Below, piece after piece: positions 9,367 through 17,249 of a stretch of DNA of 64,000 nucleotides; positions within the stretch are counted from its first letter, which is position 1; each line of letters opens with the position of its first letter. The notes under the pieces are model-generated. The model had not been told where the DNA came from. It saw only the letters and a list, made by a program, of their open reading frames with translations, and made no database searches. A program made the translations under genes and the position numbers. The DNA comes from Rossellomorea marisflavi (GTDB taxonomy: Bacteria > Bacillota > Bacilli > Bacillales > Bacillaceae_B). The stretch lies in NCBI RefSeq assembly GCF_001274775.1, contig NZ_LGUE01000001.1, positions 1,523,705 to 1,587,704 on the forward strand, given 5' to 3'.

Positions 9367-9395
9367 TTCGTACAATCCGGAGTTTTTGAGGGGGT
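9367..9395 (-). promoter_or_regulatory. Candidate SigI-dependent promoter of sigI
   Basis: The reverse strand carries ACCCCC (9390-9395) and CGAA (9367-9370), the two elements reported for SigI promoters. The spacer here is 19 nt, which may be longer than usual. Location upstream of sigI fits autoregulation. This is an inference from motif and context. Confidence 0.35.
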
Positions 9396-9480
9396 CATAT
9401 GTAATAAAGGGCTTTGCACAAGATTAAAGAGGTACCATTTCATGTCGAACAGGAATACTCTAGGTTCTTTATAGCGCGTA

Positions 9481-9574
9481 TGATTTCCGTGCAAGACTAC
9501 ACTTTCCGCTGGTAACCCGTGATCCCCCTCAGGGTCTCACATGAGCTCCTCTTCCCGCAGTAGCCTTCGTCTTG
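9481..9574 (-). repeat. Degenerate copy of the Bacillaceae GC-rich intergenic repeat
   Basis: Read on the reverse strand, this stretch contains ACTGCGGGA, then TGTGAGACCC, then AGCGGAAAG, and ends GTCTTGCACGGAAATCA. That order and spacing match a dispersed intergenic repeat I recall from several Bacillaceae genomes. The copy is eroded. I see no second copy in the window. Confidence 0.5.
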
Positions 9575-9609
9575 AAACAATGAACTATGAGGGGTCAAGA
9601 AACAACTAA

Positions 9610-9657
9610 AAAAACCGAATTCATTTGCCTACGATCAGGCAGATGAATTCGGTTTTT
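9610..9657. terminator. Terminator after ykoY (bidirectional form)
   Basis: Two 21-nt arms (AAAAACCGAATTCAT.. / ..ATGAATTCGGTTTTT) with one G-U-compatible mismatch and a 6-nt loop, flanked by A- and T-runs. Confidence 0.85.
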
Positions 9658-9692
9658 ACTCTGGCTAAGAAACGTTTGTCTCAGTCTGTTTT

Positions 9693-10457
9693 TCAAGACC
9701 CTGTTTGGGCTGCATTTGCCCGCTTCTTCGATAAGAGATATCCGCCGATGGAAAGGATGATCAATACGGTCCAGAAGATCAGCTTCCATACTTTGGACTC
9801 AGGGAAATGATGATCCAGTATCGCGACATCCGGGTGAGCAAGGGTGAACACGGCAAGCTTCACGCCGACCCAGCCTACGATGAGGAATGCTGCAGATTCG
9901 AGTGTCGGATATTTTTCCAGAAGCTTGACGAACCATGTAGCAGCGAATCGCATGATCACAAGACCGATGACACCGCCTAGGAACATGATGGTGAACTGTC
10001 CACCATCGATTCCCCCTACTTCAAACCATCCTGTTGGTCTAAGTGTTACGGCCAAGGCCACAGCGGCCAACATGGAGTCTACCGCAAAGGCGATATCCGC
10101 AAGCTCGACTTTCAAGACAGTCATCCAGAAACCTGAACCTTTGTTCTCGGCGTTATCGATTGCCCCTTCACCCTTACGCTTCTTGATGAAGTGATGGATG
10201 GCGACGTAGAACAGATAAATGGCTCCGATTGCCTGCACCTGCCATACATTCACGAGGAATGAGATGAGGAAAAGGGCGGCGAAACGGAAGATAAAAGCAC
10301 CCATCAGCCCATAGAACAACGCTTTCTTCCGCTGCTCTTCAGGTAGATGTTTGACCATGACGGCCATTACGACTGCATTATCGGCTGCAAGGATTCCTTC
10401 CAGTCCGATGAGGATGAGAAGTACCCATCCATACTCTAATAACATTGATGCATCCAT
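9693..10457 (-). CDS. ykoY: TerC-family manganese exporter (YkoY/MeeY-like)
   Basis: A 254-residue membrane protein of the TerC family, with the two characteristic acidic membrane motifs EGILAADNAVV and ELADIAFAVDS. In B. subtilis the YkoY and YceF proteins support Mn2+ efflux and metalation of secreted proteins. The yybP-ykoY riboswitch directly upstream makes the YkoY assignment strong. The ATG at 10457 follows GGGAGGG with 9-nt spacing; the frame extends further upstream but into the riboswitch terminator. Confidence 0.9.
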   Translation of the reverse strand: MDASMLLEYGWVLLILIGLEGILAADNAVVMAVMVKHLPEEQRKKALFYGLMGAFIFRFAALFLISFLVNVWQVQAIGAIYLFYVAIHHFIKKRKGEGAIDNAENKGSGFWMTVLKVELADIAFAVDSMLAAVALAVTLRPTGWFEVGGIDGGQFTIMFLGGVIGLVIMRFAATWFVKLLEKYPTLESAAFLIVGWVGVKLAVFTLAHPDVAILDHHFPESKVWKLIFWTVLIILSIGGYLLSKKRANAAQTGS

Positions 10458-10514
10458 ACTATAAGTCCCTCCCAATGATAAGATTAGTTTTCCATTAGGC
10501 AAGGATTTTATCAA

Positions 10515-10643
10515 AAGAAAAAGACCCTTGCCTAAATAAGGCAAAGGTCTTGCTTAGCATAATCGATATGCCAACAAAGCCGATGGGCGTAACCCATGAA
10601 CTGACGACTTTGTTTAGGTGTGAACCTATAGCTACTCCCCTTT
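10515..10643 (-). ncRNA. yybP-ykoY (Mn2+) riboswitch with intrinsic terminator
   Basis: The reverse strand starts with AAAGGGGAGTAGC and includes GTCGTCA, the conserved CCCATCGGCTTTGTTGGC block and GCAAGACCTTTGCC. It ends in a terminator stem (10516-10552) with a T-run. These are the conserved parts of the Mn2+-sensing yybP-ykoY class. Mn2+ binding favours antitermination and so raises expression of the exporter gene downstream. Confidence 0.93.
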
Positions 10644-10713
10644 GACAGGTAGAAAACGTTAAATTTTATACCTAAATCGTACCTTATTTCCCACAGGAAG
10701 TAAAGAATTAAAT

Positions 10714-11178
10714 TTATCTGGTGAACCGGATCACGATTGCCCTTACCAAAAAGCCGGCCGCCACTCCAGGAATGACGAACAGCATCGGAAGGAAAATGGG
10801 TCCGATGAATGCTCCGAACAGATGGACTTTCGGGGAGACCATCAGGCCAACCGTCACAAAGTAAGCCGAAAAAACAAACGGAAGATAGCTGAGTTTTTCC
10901 TTTTGATTTGAAGCAATTTTATACGCATCCCACATCGCAAACATGTATAGACACGGATAAAACATCAACCATTGATAATCGATGACCCCAGCGGCTTTTT
11001 CCGTCTCACCCAAAAAACTGTACATGATGGCCAGGTTGAAGTCGCTCATGACATTGATGAAAATTTCTAAAAGGACCAGAAGCGCCCCTTTGAACCACAA
11101 TCCGACTAGAAGCTGAGGAAAGCCAGGAAGTGCAATGCTCCAAAGAATGGCTTCAAGTTTTGTAATGGATGATTTCAC
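10714..11178 (-). CDS. Unknown integral membrane protein, 154 aa
   Basis: A 154-residue protein with four or five hydrophobic segments and a short charged C-terminus (VIRFTR). I recognise no family motif. The start is a GTG at 11178 behind TGAGG. It lies just upstream of the Mn2+ riboswitch, on the same strand, and is not obviously part of an operon. Confidence 0.7.
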   Translation of the reverse strand: MKSSITKLEAILWSIALPGFPQLLVGLWFKGALLVLLEIFINVMSDFNLAIMYSFLGETEKAAGVIDYQWLMFYPCLYMFAMWDAYKIASNQKEKLSYLPFVFSAYFVTVGLMVSPKVHLFGAFIGPIFLPMLFVIPGVAAGFLVRAIVIRFTR

Positions 11179-11390
11179 GCGGCATCTGCCTCACGTTCAC
11201 TGGTAATGGGTGATGGATGGAAAATGGCATTCTGGACTCCTCCTAGCTTCTTCTCCCCCTATTGTGACCAATCTCACTCCAAATATGTCAGCACACCTCA
11301 ATTCGGTCGCTCTTGTCGTTCACCGTTCAGAGCGCTACGAATCCTTTGCCAGCAAAAAAACCGAACCCTTTGAGGGTCCGGCTCCATTAC

Positions 11391-14300
11391 TTAATCCATT
11401 CTTTTCCTTGATGCTCTTCTTCGTGTCTCTTTATCGAATAGGCTGTAGATGACAGGAATGATGTACACCGTCAGAAGCGTACTGGTGAGTAACCCTCCAA
11501 TTACGGCAATGGCCATTGGCTGATTGATTTCCGTCCCTTCACCCAACCCAAGGGCAAGAGGCACCAGTCCAAGGATCGTCGTTAACGCCGTCATGAGTAT
11601 CGGGCGGATCCGGTCCTGTGCAGATGTGACAATGGCTTCAAAGCTCCCCATCCCGTCTTCCTTGCGCTGTTTGATGTAATCAACGATGACGATGGCGTTG
11701 TTCACGACAATACCTGCAAGTATGATCACACCGATCACGGCGGGAACGCTGATTGGGGTATCCGTCAGGAATAGGGCCAGTGCGACTCCGATGACCATGA
11801 GCGGAACCGTGAACATGATAACGAACGGATACTTGAATGATTCAAACTGAGCCGCCATGACTATGTATACCAAGACAAGAGCCAATAAAAGGGCGAGGAT
11901 CATATCATTGATTGAATCGTCAAGAAGCTCTTTTTCCCCAGAGAAGGATACTTGGGTTTCATCAGGAAGATCGAGCTTGTCGATTTCCTTTTCCACCTTA
12001 TTGGATATCGTTCCGAGGTTCGTACCAGAAGAATAATTGACCGTGAATTGAACAGCCGACTGCTGATCGATCCGTTTGATGCTCACCGGTCCGTCTTCAA
12101 TAGAGAAATCAACGACAGAATCAAGTTTGATGAATTTCCCCTGACCATTAGGAATCAGGAGTTTCTTCAACGAATCCAGGTTTTCGGTGATGTCACGGTC
12201 ATATTTAACAAATACGCTCACGACTTCTGAATCCTCCGTGACGATCTGTGTAGCCGTTACCCCTCTGGTCACATCCTGAACCAACGAGCCGATTTGGGAA
12301 GGAGCGAGTCCTTGATCGAGTGCCTTCCCGCGGTCAACCTTCATCTGGACTTCTTTGATCGTTTCCATGCGATCGGTCGTGACTTCGTTTATGTCATCCA
12401 TGCCTTCTAATTTCTTTTGAAGCTTTTCAACTCCATTATCCAGCCGCTTCTCATTTGTATCTCTCAGATTGAAGGTAAGGGTCTGAGGGCTGGAACCGGA
12501 AGTGGATTGTAGATTGAATACGATGTTTGCCGTATCATTTTGTTCTTGAGCCGCTTTCTCCAGCTTAGGTTTTACTTCATCGGCAAATGAAAAGATGGAC
12601 TGCTCACGTTCGTCAAAAGGCTTCATCTTCACATAAATTTCTGCAATATTCCCTGACTTGCCTCCCCTGAATGATTGCTCTTGATCAGTCCCCACGAGGC
12701 TGACAGCTGTCTGTACGTTCGTTTCGTTTTCAAGTTTTTCTTCGATCGCTTTGACTACTGCATTCGTTTCATTGACCGAAGAACCGTTCTCGAGTTCTAC
12801 CCTCATGGTGAAGAATCCTTCATCTGTTGCCGGCAGGAATTCCGTACCAACCTTTGTGGCTCCCCAGCTGCTCATGCCGAGCAGGATAAGGGTAGCCAGG
12901 AGGACAATGGTTCGATGGGACAGGGTCCACTCCACCGATCGCTTGAACCGGCTGCGGGACTTCGATCTTCTTCTTCTTGCTTCAAGGTTCCCTTTCGGCT
13001 CCTTCAGCATGTGGCTTGCCATCATCGGTACAACGGTAAGGGCCACTACGAGTGAGGCGAAGAGGCTGAAGGATATCGTCAAGGCGAATTCAGTGAAGAT
13101 TTCCCCTATGAGTCCGGAAATGAACACGACGGGAAGGAAGACCGCGACAGTTGTCAGAGTCGAAGCAGTGATGGCTCCTCCCACTTCCTTTGCACCTTCA
13201 CTGGCTGCCTGTTTCCGTGATTTCCCCATGGAAAGGTGTCTGTAGATGTTTTCAATGACGACAATCGAGTTGTCGACGAGCATCCCGATACCGAGTGCGA
13301 GGGCACCAAGGGTCATGATATTCAGGCTGAAGCCTGCAAAGAACATCAGAACAAATGTCACGACCACTGAATATGGAATGGAAACGCCGACGATCAAAGG
13401 ACTTCTGACATTCCTCAAGAAGAGGAAGAGAACAATCATGGCAAACACGCCGCCGAGAAGAAGGGAATTCGTGATGCTTCCGATAGCGTCGGTGATGTAA
13501 TCTCCTTGGTCGAACAACACTTCTGCATCTACATCTTTATACTGTTCCTGTTTGAGAAGGGTATCCAATTCCTTCTGGAATGCCTTTGACACCGTAGCAG
13601 TATTGGCATCCGATTGTTGAAGCACGCTGAACAGCACGGCGGACTCTTGATCGGCCCGGGTGTATGTATTATCATCCACCGGTTTCATTTCCACTTCTGC
13701 CACATCGGAAAGGGGAACGTTCTTGCCCGTTTTGGGATTGACCGTTACGGTGAGTTCTTTGATTTCCTTCACGGACTTCAGTTCACTCATGACGCGTGTC
13801 GTGAGTGTCTTCCCGTCCGTATCGATTGTATCTCCCGGAGATGTGATGTTATTGCTGCGAAGGGTATTCACGACATCATTCTGGCTCAGCCCTTTTTTCT
13901 CAAGAGCTTCCTGATCAAGATTGACGGTGATTTCATCTTCAAACGAACCCGTGACATTTACGTTGGCGACTCCTGGTACACGGTTGAGTTCGAGCTTCAT
14001 CCGCTCCGCCAACGTCCGAAGGGCATTACTATCCCCATCCGCTTTCAGTGAAAACTGGATGATGGGGAATTGGGCCGGGTCGAATTTGAGGAATCTCGGC
14101 TTTTCCGCTTCGTCCGGTAGCGGTGCCTGATCGATCCGCTGCAGCACATCATTCTCGATATCTTCAATGGATGTGGACCATGAGAACTCCATAAGGATGA
14201 AATTCGATCCTTCTTGCGCAGTCGATTGGACGTTTTTCAACCCAGGCAGTGTGGAAAGGCTTTCTTCAAGGGGCTTCGTTACTTTTTCCACCACTTCCTG

Positions 14301-14468
14301 TGGTCCTGCCCCTGGGTACGATGTTACGACCACTCCGACAGGTGGATTAAGATCCGGGATCAGCTTAAGGGGGATCCTGGACAGGGATACCCCTCCTAGA
14401 ATCAGGATCAGGATCATGGTGACGATTGTGAATACCGGTCTACGTATGGAAAAATCACTTATTTTCAA
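11391..14468 (-). CDS. RND-family efflux transporter permease (SwrC/AcrB-like)
   Basis: A 1025-residue protein with RND topology: an N-terminal transmembrane helix, a large periplasm-type loop, a central membrane block (about residues 330-550, ending before the Arg/Lys-rich ARRRRSKSRSRF stretch), a second large loop and a C-terminal membrane block. TM4 has GIGMLVDNSIVVIENI, carrying the acidic proton-relay residue. Gram-positive members such as SwrC export surfactin-like or antimicrobial compounds; the substrate here is unknown. No adaptor (MFP) gene is adjacent. I choose the TTG at 14468 behind AGAAAGGGGAAAG, because the SigA promoter and operator lie inside the longer frame. Confidence 0.9.
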   Translation of the reverse strand: MKISDFSIRRPVFTIVTMILILILGGVSLSRIPLKLIPDLNPPVGVVVTSYPGAGPQEVVEKVTKPLEESLSTLPGLKNVQSTAQEGSNFILMEFSWSTSIEDIENDVLQRIDQAPLPDEAEKPRFLKFDPAQFPIIQFSLKADGDSNALRTLAERMKLELNRVPGVANVNVTGSFEDEITVNLDQEALEKKGLSQNDVVNTLRSNNITSPGDTIDTDGKTLTTRVMSELKSVKEIKELTVTVNPKTGKNVPLSDVAEVEMKPVDDNTYTRADQESAVLFSVLQQSDANTATVSKAFQKELDTLLKQEQYKDVDAEVLFDQGDYITDAIGSITNSLLLGGVFAMIVLFLFLRNVRSPLIVGVSIPYSVVVTFVLMFFAGFSLNIMTLGALALGIGMLVDNSIVVIENIYRHLSMGKSRKQAASEGAKEVGGAITASTLTTVAVFLPVVFISGLIGEIFTEFALTISFSLFASLVVALTVVPMMASHMLKEPKGNLEARRRRSKSRSRFKRSVEWTLSHRTIVLLATLILLGMSSWGATKVGTEFLPATDEGFFTMRVELENGSSVNETNAVVKAIEEKLENETNVQTAVSLVGTDQEQSFRGGKSGNIAEIYVKMKPFDEREQSIFSFADEVKPKLEKAAQEQNDTANIVFNLQSTSGSSPQTLTFNLRDTNEKRLDNGVEKLQKKLEGMDDINEVTTDRMETIKEVQMKVDRGKALDQGLAPSQIGSLVQDVTRGVTATQIVTEDSEVVSVFVKYDRDITENLDSLKKLLIPNGQGKFIKLDSVVDFSIEDGPVSIKRIDQQSAVQFTVNYSSGTNLGTISNKVEKEIDKLDLPDETQVSFSGEKELLDDSINDMILALLLALVLVYIVMAAQFESFKYPFVIMFTVPLMVIGVALALFLTDTPISVPAVIGVIILAGIVVNNAIVIVDYIKQRKEDGMGSFEAIVTSAQDRIRPILMTALTTILGLVPLALGLGEGTEINQPMAIAVIGGLLTSTLLTVYIIPVIYSLFDKETRRRASRKRMD

Positions 14469-14498
14469 ACGGTGTCTTTCCCCTTTCTCTATTATCTT

Positions 14499-14540
14499 GT
14501 TGATAGTATCAACTATAAAGGGTAAAGGAAAATCCTTCAA
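14499..14540 (-). promoter_or_regulatory. SigA promoter with overlapping 15-bp operator for RND pump
   Basis: The reverse strand has TTGAAG (14535-14540), a 17-nt spacer and TATAGT (14512-14517). A perfect palindrome GTTGATACTATCAAC (14499-14513) overlaps the end of the -10 and the expected start site. This is the usual layout for repression by a TetR- or MarR-type protein. No such regulator gene lies in the window. Confidence 0.65.
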
Positions 14541-14635
14541 TCTATAAGATGCCACTGCATCATATTGTGCGCCTATCGTCATAATTCCTATCTTTCTGCA
14601 AACAATACACATAACCTCTCATGTAAGGAGAACGA

Positions 14636-15496
14636 ATGATGACCAATTCCCTCCCGTTTTTGATTCTCGTCATACTTTCATTGATGGTCCTCGGGTTCCT
14701 CATGATGACAAATCGGGATCAAGCCGGTAGGATCATCGTCTTCTGGCTTTTCATCTCTGGATTGGCTTATGTGTTTGAGTTCCTTATTTTCATACTCGGT
14801 GGAAGCTATGAATACGATCCCGCCATCCTTTCCAATCAATATAATGACAGCGTCCTCGGTTCCATAAGCTCCCAAGCGTTTTCAGTGCCTATTTCCCTGA
14901 CCGTCATCGCCGTCAAGCGTTTGAAGTTCGGCTGGATCCTGCTTATCATCGCGCTCTTTTACTTCATTGAAACTTGGTTCGTATCAGTAGGCATATACCA
15001 ACATTTCTGGTGGAAAAGCATCTATACGAGCATATTCCTCCTTCTCGGGGCTTACCTTTCAAAGAAATGGTGGATGAGGATGGCAGACCCGGGGTTGGAA
15101 AAACTTCATTTTATCACGCTCTATTTTTCACTGTCTGTACTAACTCTTTCCATTTCATGGATTTTATCTCCATTGCTTGATCTTTACAAAATCCCCTTGT
15201 CCCTCTTTTCAGACGAAATGAGGAATTCCATTACGGGGAACAGCATTTATTCGTGGGTATGCAATTACCTTTACACCCTGAATATCTTTTATCGCCCAAA
15301 CAGTACCGGGGCGTTCTGGATCACCTTATTGATCCTGATGACCCTCGATTATGGACTGATTCATTTCAATTTCCTTGCAATTCGTGGAATGGGTGGGATC
15401 TTCACGTTACCCCTTTTCCATATCGCCATGCTTCTTCTAGGTAAGAAGCTTTTCGACTGGTATGGACATGAGCTAAAAAAAACCGCTGAGCATTAA
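14636..15496 (+). CDS. Unknown polytopic membrane protein, 286 aa
   Basis: A 286-residue protein with about nine hydrophobic segments and no motif I recognise. ATG follows TAAGGAGAACGA. It is divergent from the RND pump with a short intergenic region, so the two could share control. Its final codons (KKTAEH, stop at 15494-15496) are encoded by the left arm and loop of a terminator hairpin shared with the convergent nhaC-like gene, and the stops overlap by several bases. Confidence 0.75.
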   Translation: MMTNSLPFLILVILSLMVLGFLMMTNRDQAGRIIVFWLFISGLAYVFEFLIFILGGSYEYDPAILSNQYNDSVLGSISSQAFSVPISLTVIAVKRLKFGWILLIIALFYFIETWFVSVGIYQHFWWKSIYTSIFLLLGAYLSKKWWMRMADPGLEKLHFITLYFSLSVLTLSISWILSPLLDLYKIPLSLFSDEMRNSITGNSIYSWVCNYLYTLNIFYRPNSTGAFWITLLILMTLDYGLIHFNFLAIRGMGGIFTLPLFHIAMLLLGKKLFDWYGHELKKTAEH

Positions 15497-15511
15497 CGCT
15501 CAGCGGTTTTT
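15478..15511. terminator. Bidirectional terminator spanning the overlapping 3' ends
   Basis: Arms AAAAACCGCTGAGC (15478-15491) and GCTCAGCGGTTTTT (15498-15511) with a 6-nt loop ATTAAC. The loop contains the stop codons of both convergent genes. Confidence 0.9.
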
Positions 15512-16887
15512 CCGTCAGTTTTCGTAATCGTCCAACCCGTGAAGCCGAATAGAATGGTCAGAATGGGAGACAGAAGGCAGAAGAATGCAAACGGAAGATA
15601 GGTGAGTGTCGGTACACCTAGCACCTCTGCAATGAAGATGCCACTCACTCCCCATGGAACAAGTGCGTTGATGACCGTTCCTGCATCTTCAAGGGTCCTG
15701 GAAAGATTCTTCGGATGAAGCCCGATTTTTTTATACTGCTCCTGGAATGCTTCTCCCGTCAACAAGATGGATAGGTATTGCTCCCCAATGGCAAAATTCA
15801 ATCCGATTGCCGTCAAGGCCGTAGTAAAGATTGTCCTGCTCGCAGACTGAAGGATGGAGCTGACCTTCTCCAAGAGGACAGGTATGATCCCCAGCTTGAA
15901 TAGAAGTCCCCCAAGGCTCAAAGAAAGGATGACAAGGCCAATGGTAAACATCATGCTGTCGATTCCGCCCCTTGTTAACAGGGCATCAAGGGCTTCATTT
16001 CCGGACTTTGAAACATATCCGGAGAACAACGCATTCAAGATGGCCTTTCCACCCAACATTCCGTGAATGAAGGCCAGACAGGTTGACACGACAATGTTGA
16101 TGGCAAGCGTCAGCAAAGCGGGAACCTTCATCATCACCATGACGACAAGGAGGAGCAACGGGATCAGACTGTACCAATGGATAACCCCCGTTTCTCCTAA
16201 TGCCTGTTTTAGGGCATCCAGATCACCAAGACCTGCACTCTTTCCGTTAGGTGACAAAACGGCAAACAATATCAATGAAATGATGAAGGCGGGGATCGTG
16301 GTCCAAGCCATATTCCTAATGTGTTCAAAAAGGTCCACCTTTACGACGGAAGATGCAAGATTCGTGGTATCGGATAATGGTGACATCTTATCCCCGAAAA
16401 ACGCACCGGAAACGATGGCCCCTGCTGTGATCCCCATGGATAATCCCATGGTTTCAGAAATCCCGATGATGGCGACACCGATCGTTGCCGCTGTAGTCAA
16501 GGAGCTACCAACAATCACTCCACAAAGAGCGGTAATCAAAAAGGCAATGGCATAAAAATAAGCGGGGGTGAGGAATGAAAATCCACCATACATGATCGTT
16601 TGGATCGTACCGCTTGTTAACCAGCTCCCCACGAGCATCCCGATGAATATGAACAGGAGAATGGCACCCAGGCCACCTTGAATGCCCGAGAGCATCCCTT
16701 CCTCTATTGATTTAAAGGTGACCTTTCTGGCCAATCCGTAAATGATGAGAAGGATGAGGGCAACGGCAATCGGAATATGAGGGACCGTCTCCAGTTTGAT
16801 AAGAAACGTACCGATCATCGATAAAACAATGATGAGGATGAAGGCCGCTTCCCAGACTTTCGGTGTGTTTGAAATATGTTTGTTCAA
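15493..16887 (-). CDS. nhaC: NhaC-family antiporter/transporter, probable tyrosine-linked
   Basis: A 464-residue membrane protein of the NhaC family with 11-12 hydrophobic segments. Typical features include GDKMSPLSDTTNLA and VNALVPWGVSG. NhaC proteins exchange Na+/H+ or malate/lactate. T-box-controlled members in Firmicutes have been predicted to carry amino acids, especially tyrosine, so the leader upstream (probable TAC specifier) suggests tyrosine uptake rather than plain Na+/H+ exchange. The start is TTG at 16887 behind GGAAGTGA. Its stop overlaps the convergent gene inside the terminator. Confidence 0.9.
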   Translation of the reverse strand: MNKHISNTPKVWEAAFILIIVLSMIGTFLIKLETVPHIPIAVALILLIIYGLARKVTFKSIEEGMLSGIQGGLGAILLFIFIGMLVGSWLTSGTIQTIMYGGFSFLTPAYFYAIAFLITALCGVIVGSSLTTAATIGVAIIGISETMGLSMGITAGAIVSGAFFGDKMSPLSDTTNLASSVVKVDLFEHIRNMAWTTIPAFIISLILFAVLSPNGKSAGLGDLDALKQALGETGVIHWYSLIPLLLLVVMVMMKVPALLTLAINIVVSTCLAFIHGMLGGKAILNALFSGYVSKSGNEALDALLTRGGIDSMMFTIGLVILSLSLGGLLFKLGIIPVLLEKVSSILQSASRTIFTTALTAIGLNFAIGEQYLSILLTGEAFQEQYKKIGLHPKNLSRTLEDAGTVINALVPWGVSGIFIAEVLGVPTLTYLPFAFFCLLSPILTILFGFTGWTITKTDGKTAER

Positions 16888-16927
16888 CGTGTGTCACTTC
16901 CTTATCTATGCTGTTTGCGGGAAGGGA

Positions 16928-17190
16928 CGAAAAAAAGAACCCTCTCCCTGAAATAGGGACGAAGAGCTCTCCGCGGTACCACCCTAATTGGAACGGCCTT
17001 TAGCGTATAACACCTAAGGGGCCATCCCCACTTTATCTTTCCGATCCCTTTTTAGAGGTTTCCCTCCAGAAGCAGTGTAATTCACTTAAAAGGAACTCAA
17101 GGCTTTCACCAAACCGCCTGATCTCTGATTGCTGTTCCCTTCAACCTACTATGCTGGTTCAAGATCGTTCACTCTCACTATTTTCCTTAA
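16928..17190 (-). ncRNA. T-box leader, probable tyrosine specifier
   Basis: On the reverse strand, a stem I region contains GGTGAAAGCC and a specifier-loop context GTGAATTACACTG. The T-box sequence AGGGTGGTACCGCG follows at about 16972-16986, then a terminator (CGTCCCT..AGGGAGAGGGTTC and a T-run). The triplet TAC in the specifier loop reads as tyrosine. Uncharged tRNA-Tyr would pair with the specifier and with UGGU and permit read-through into the nhaC-like gene. The class call is firm; the specifier is read by eye. Confidence 0.9.
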
Positions 17191-17221
17191 ACGCTTTTAA
17201 GCACTAAAGTAATATATGAGT

Positions 17222-17249
17222 ATTTTATCACGGTTTTGATTTTTGTCAA
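17222..17249 (-). promoter_or_regulatory. SigA promoter of the T-box transcript
   Basis: TTGACA (17244-17249) and TAAAAT (17222-17227) with a 16-nt spacer. The -35 box overlaps the stop codon of the upstream EAL gene. Confidence 0.75.

Larger units (their letters stand above)
9297..9609. other. Gene-poor gap between sigI and ykoY
   Basis: No convincing protein gene. It holds the candidate SigI promoter and the degenerate repeat. A weak plus-strand promoter-like pair (TTGATT 9349-9354, TACAAT 9371-9376) and a 10-codon frame at 9442-9474 behind AAGAGG are visible but unsupported. Confidence 0.5.

Noticed and set aside
9349..9474. Plus-strand promoter-like pair, an ATG-TAA minimal frame behind GAGGGGG, and a 10-codon frame behind AAGAGG
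   Set aside because: The same bases are better explained as the complement of the candidate SigI promoter of sigI. There is no further coding support.
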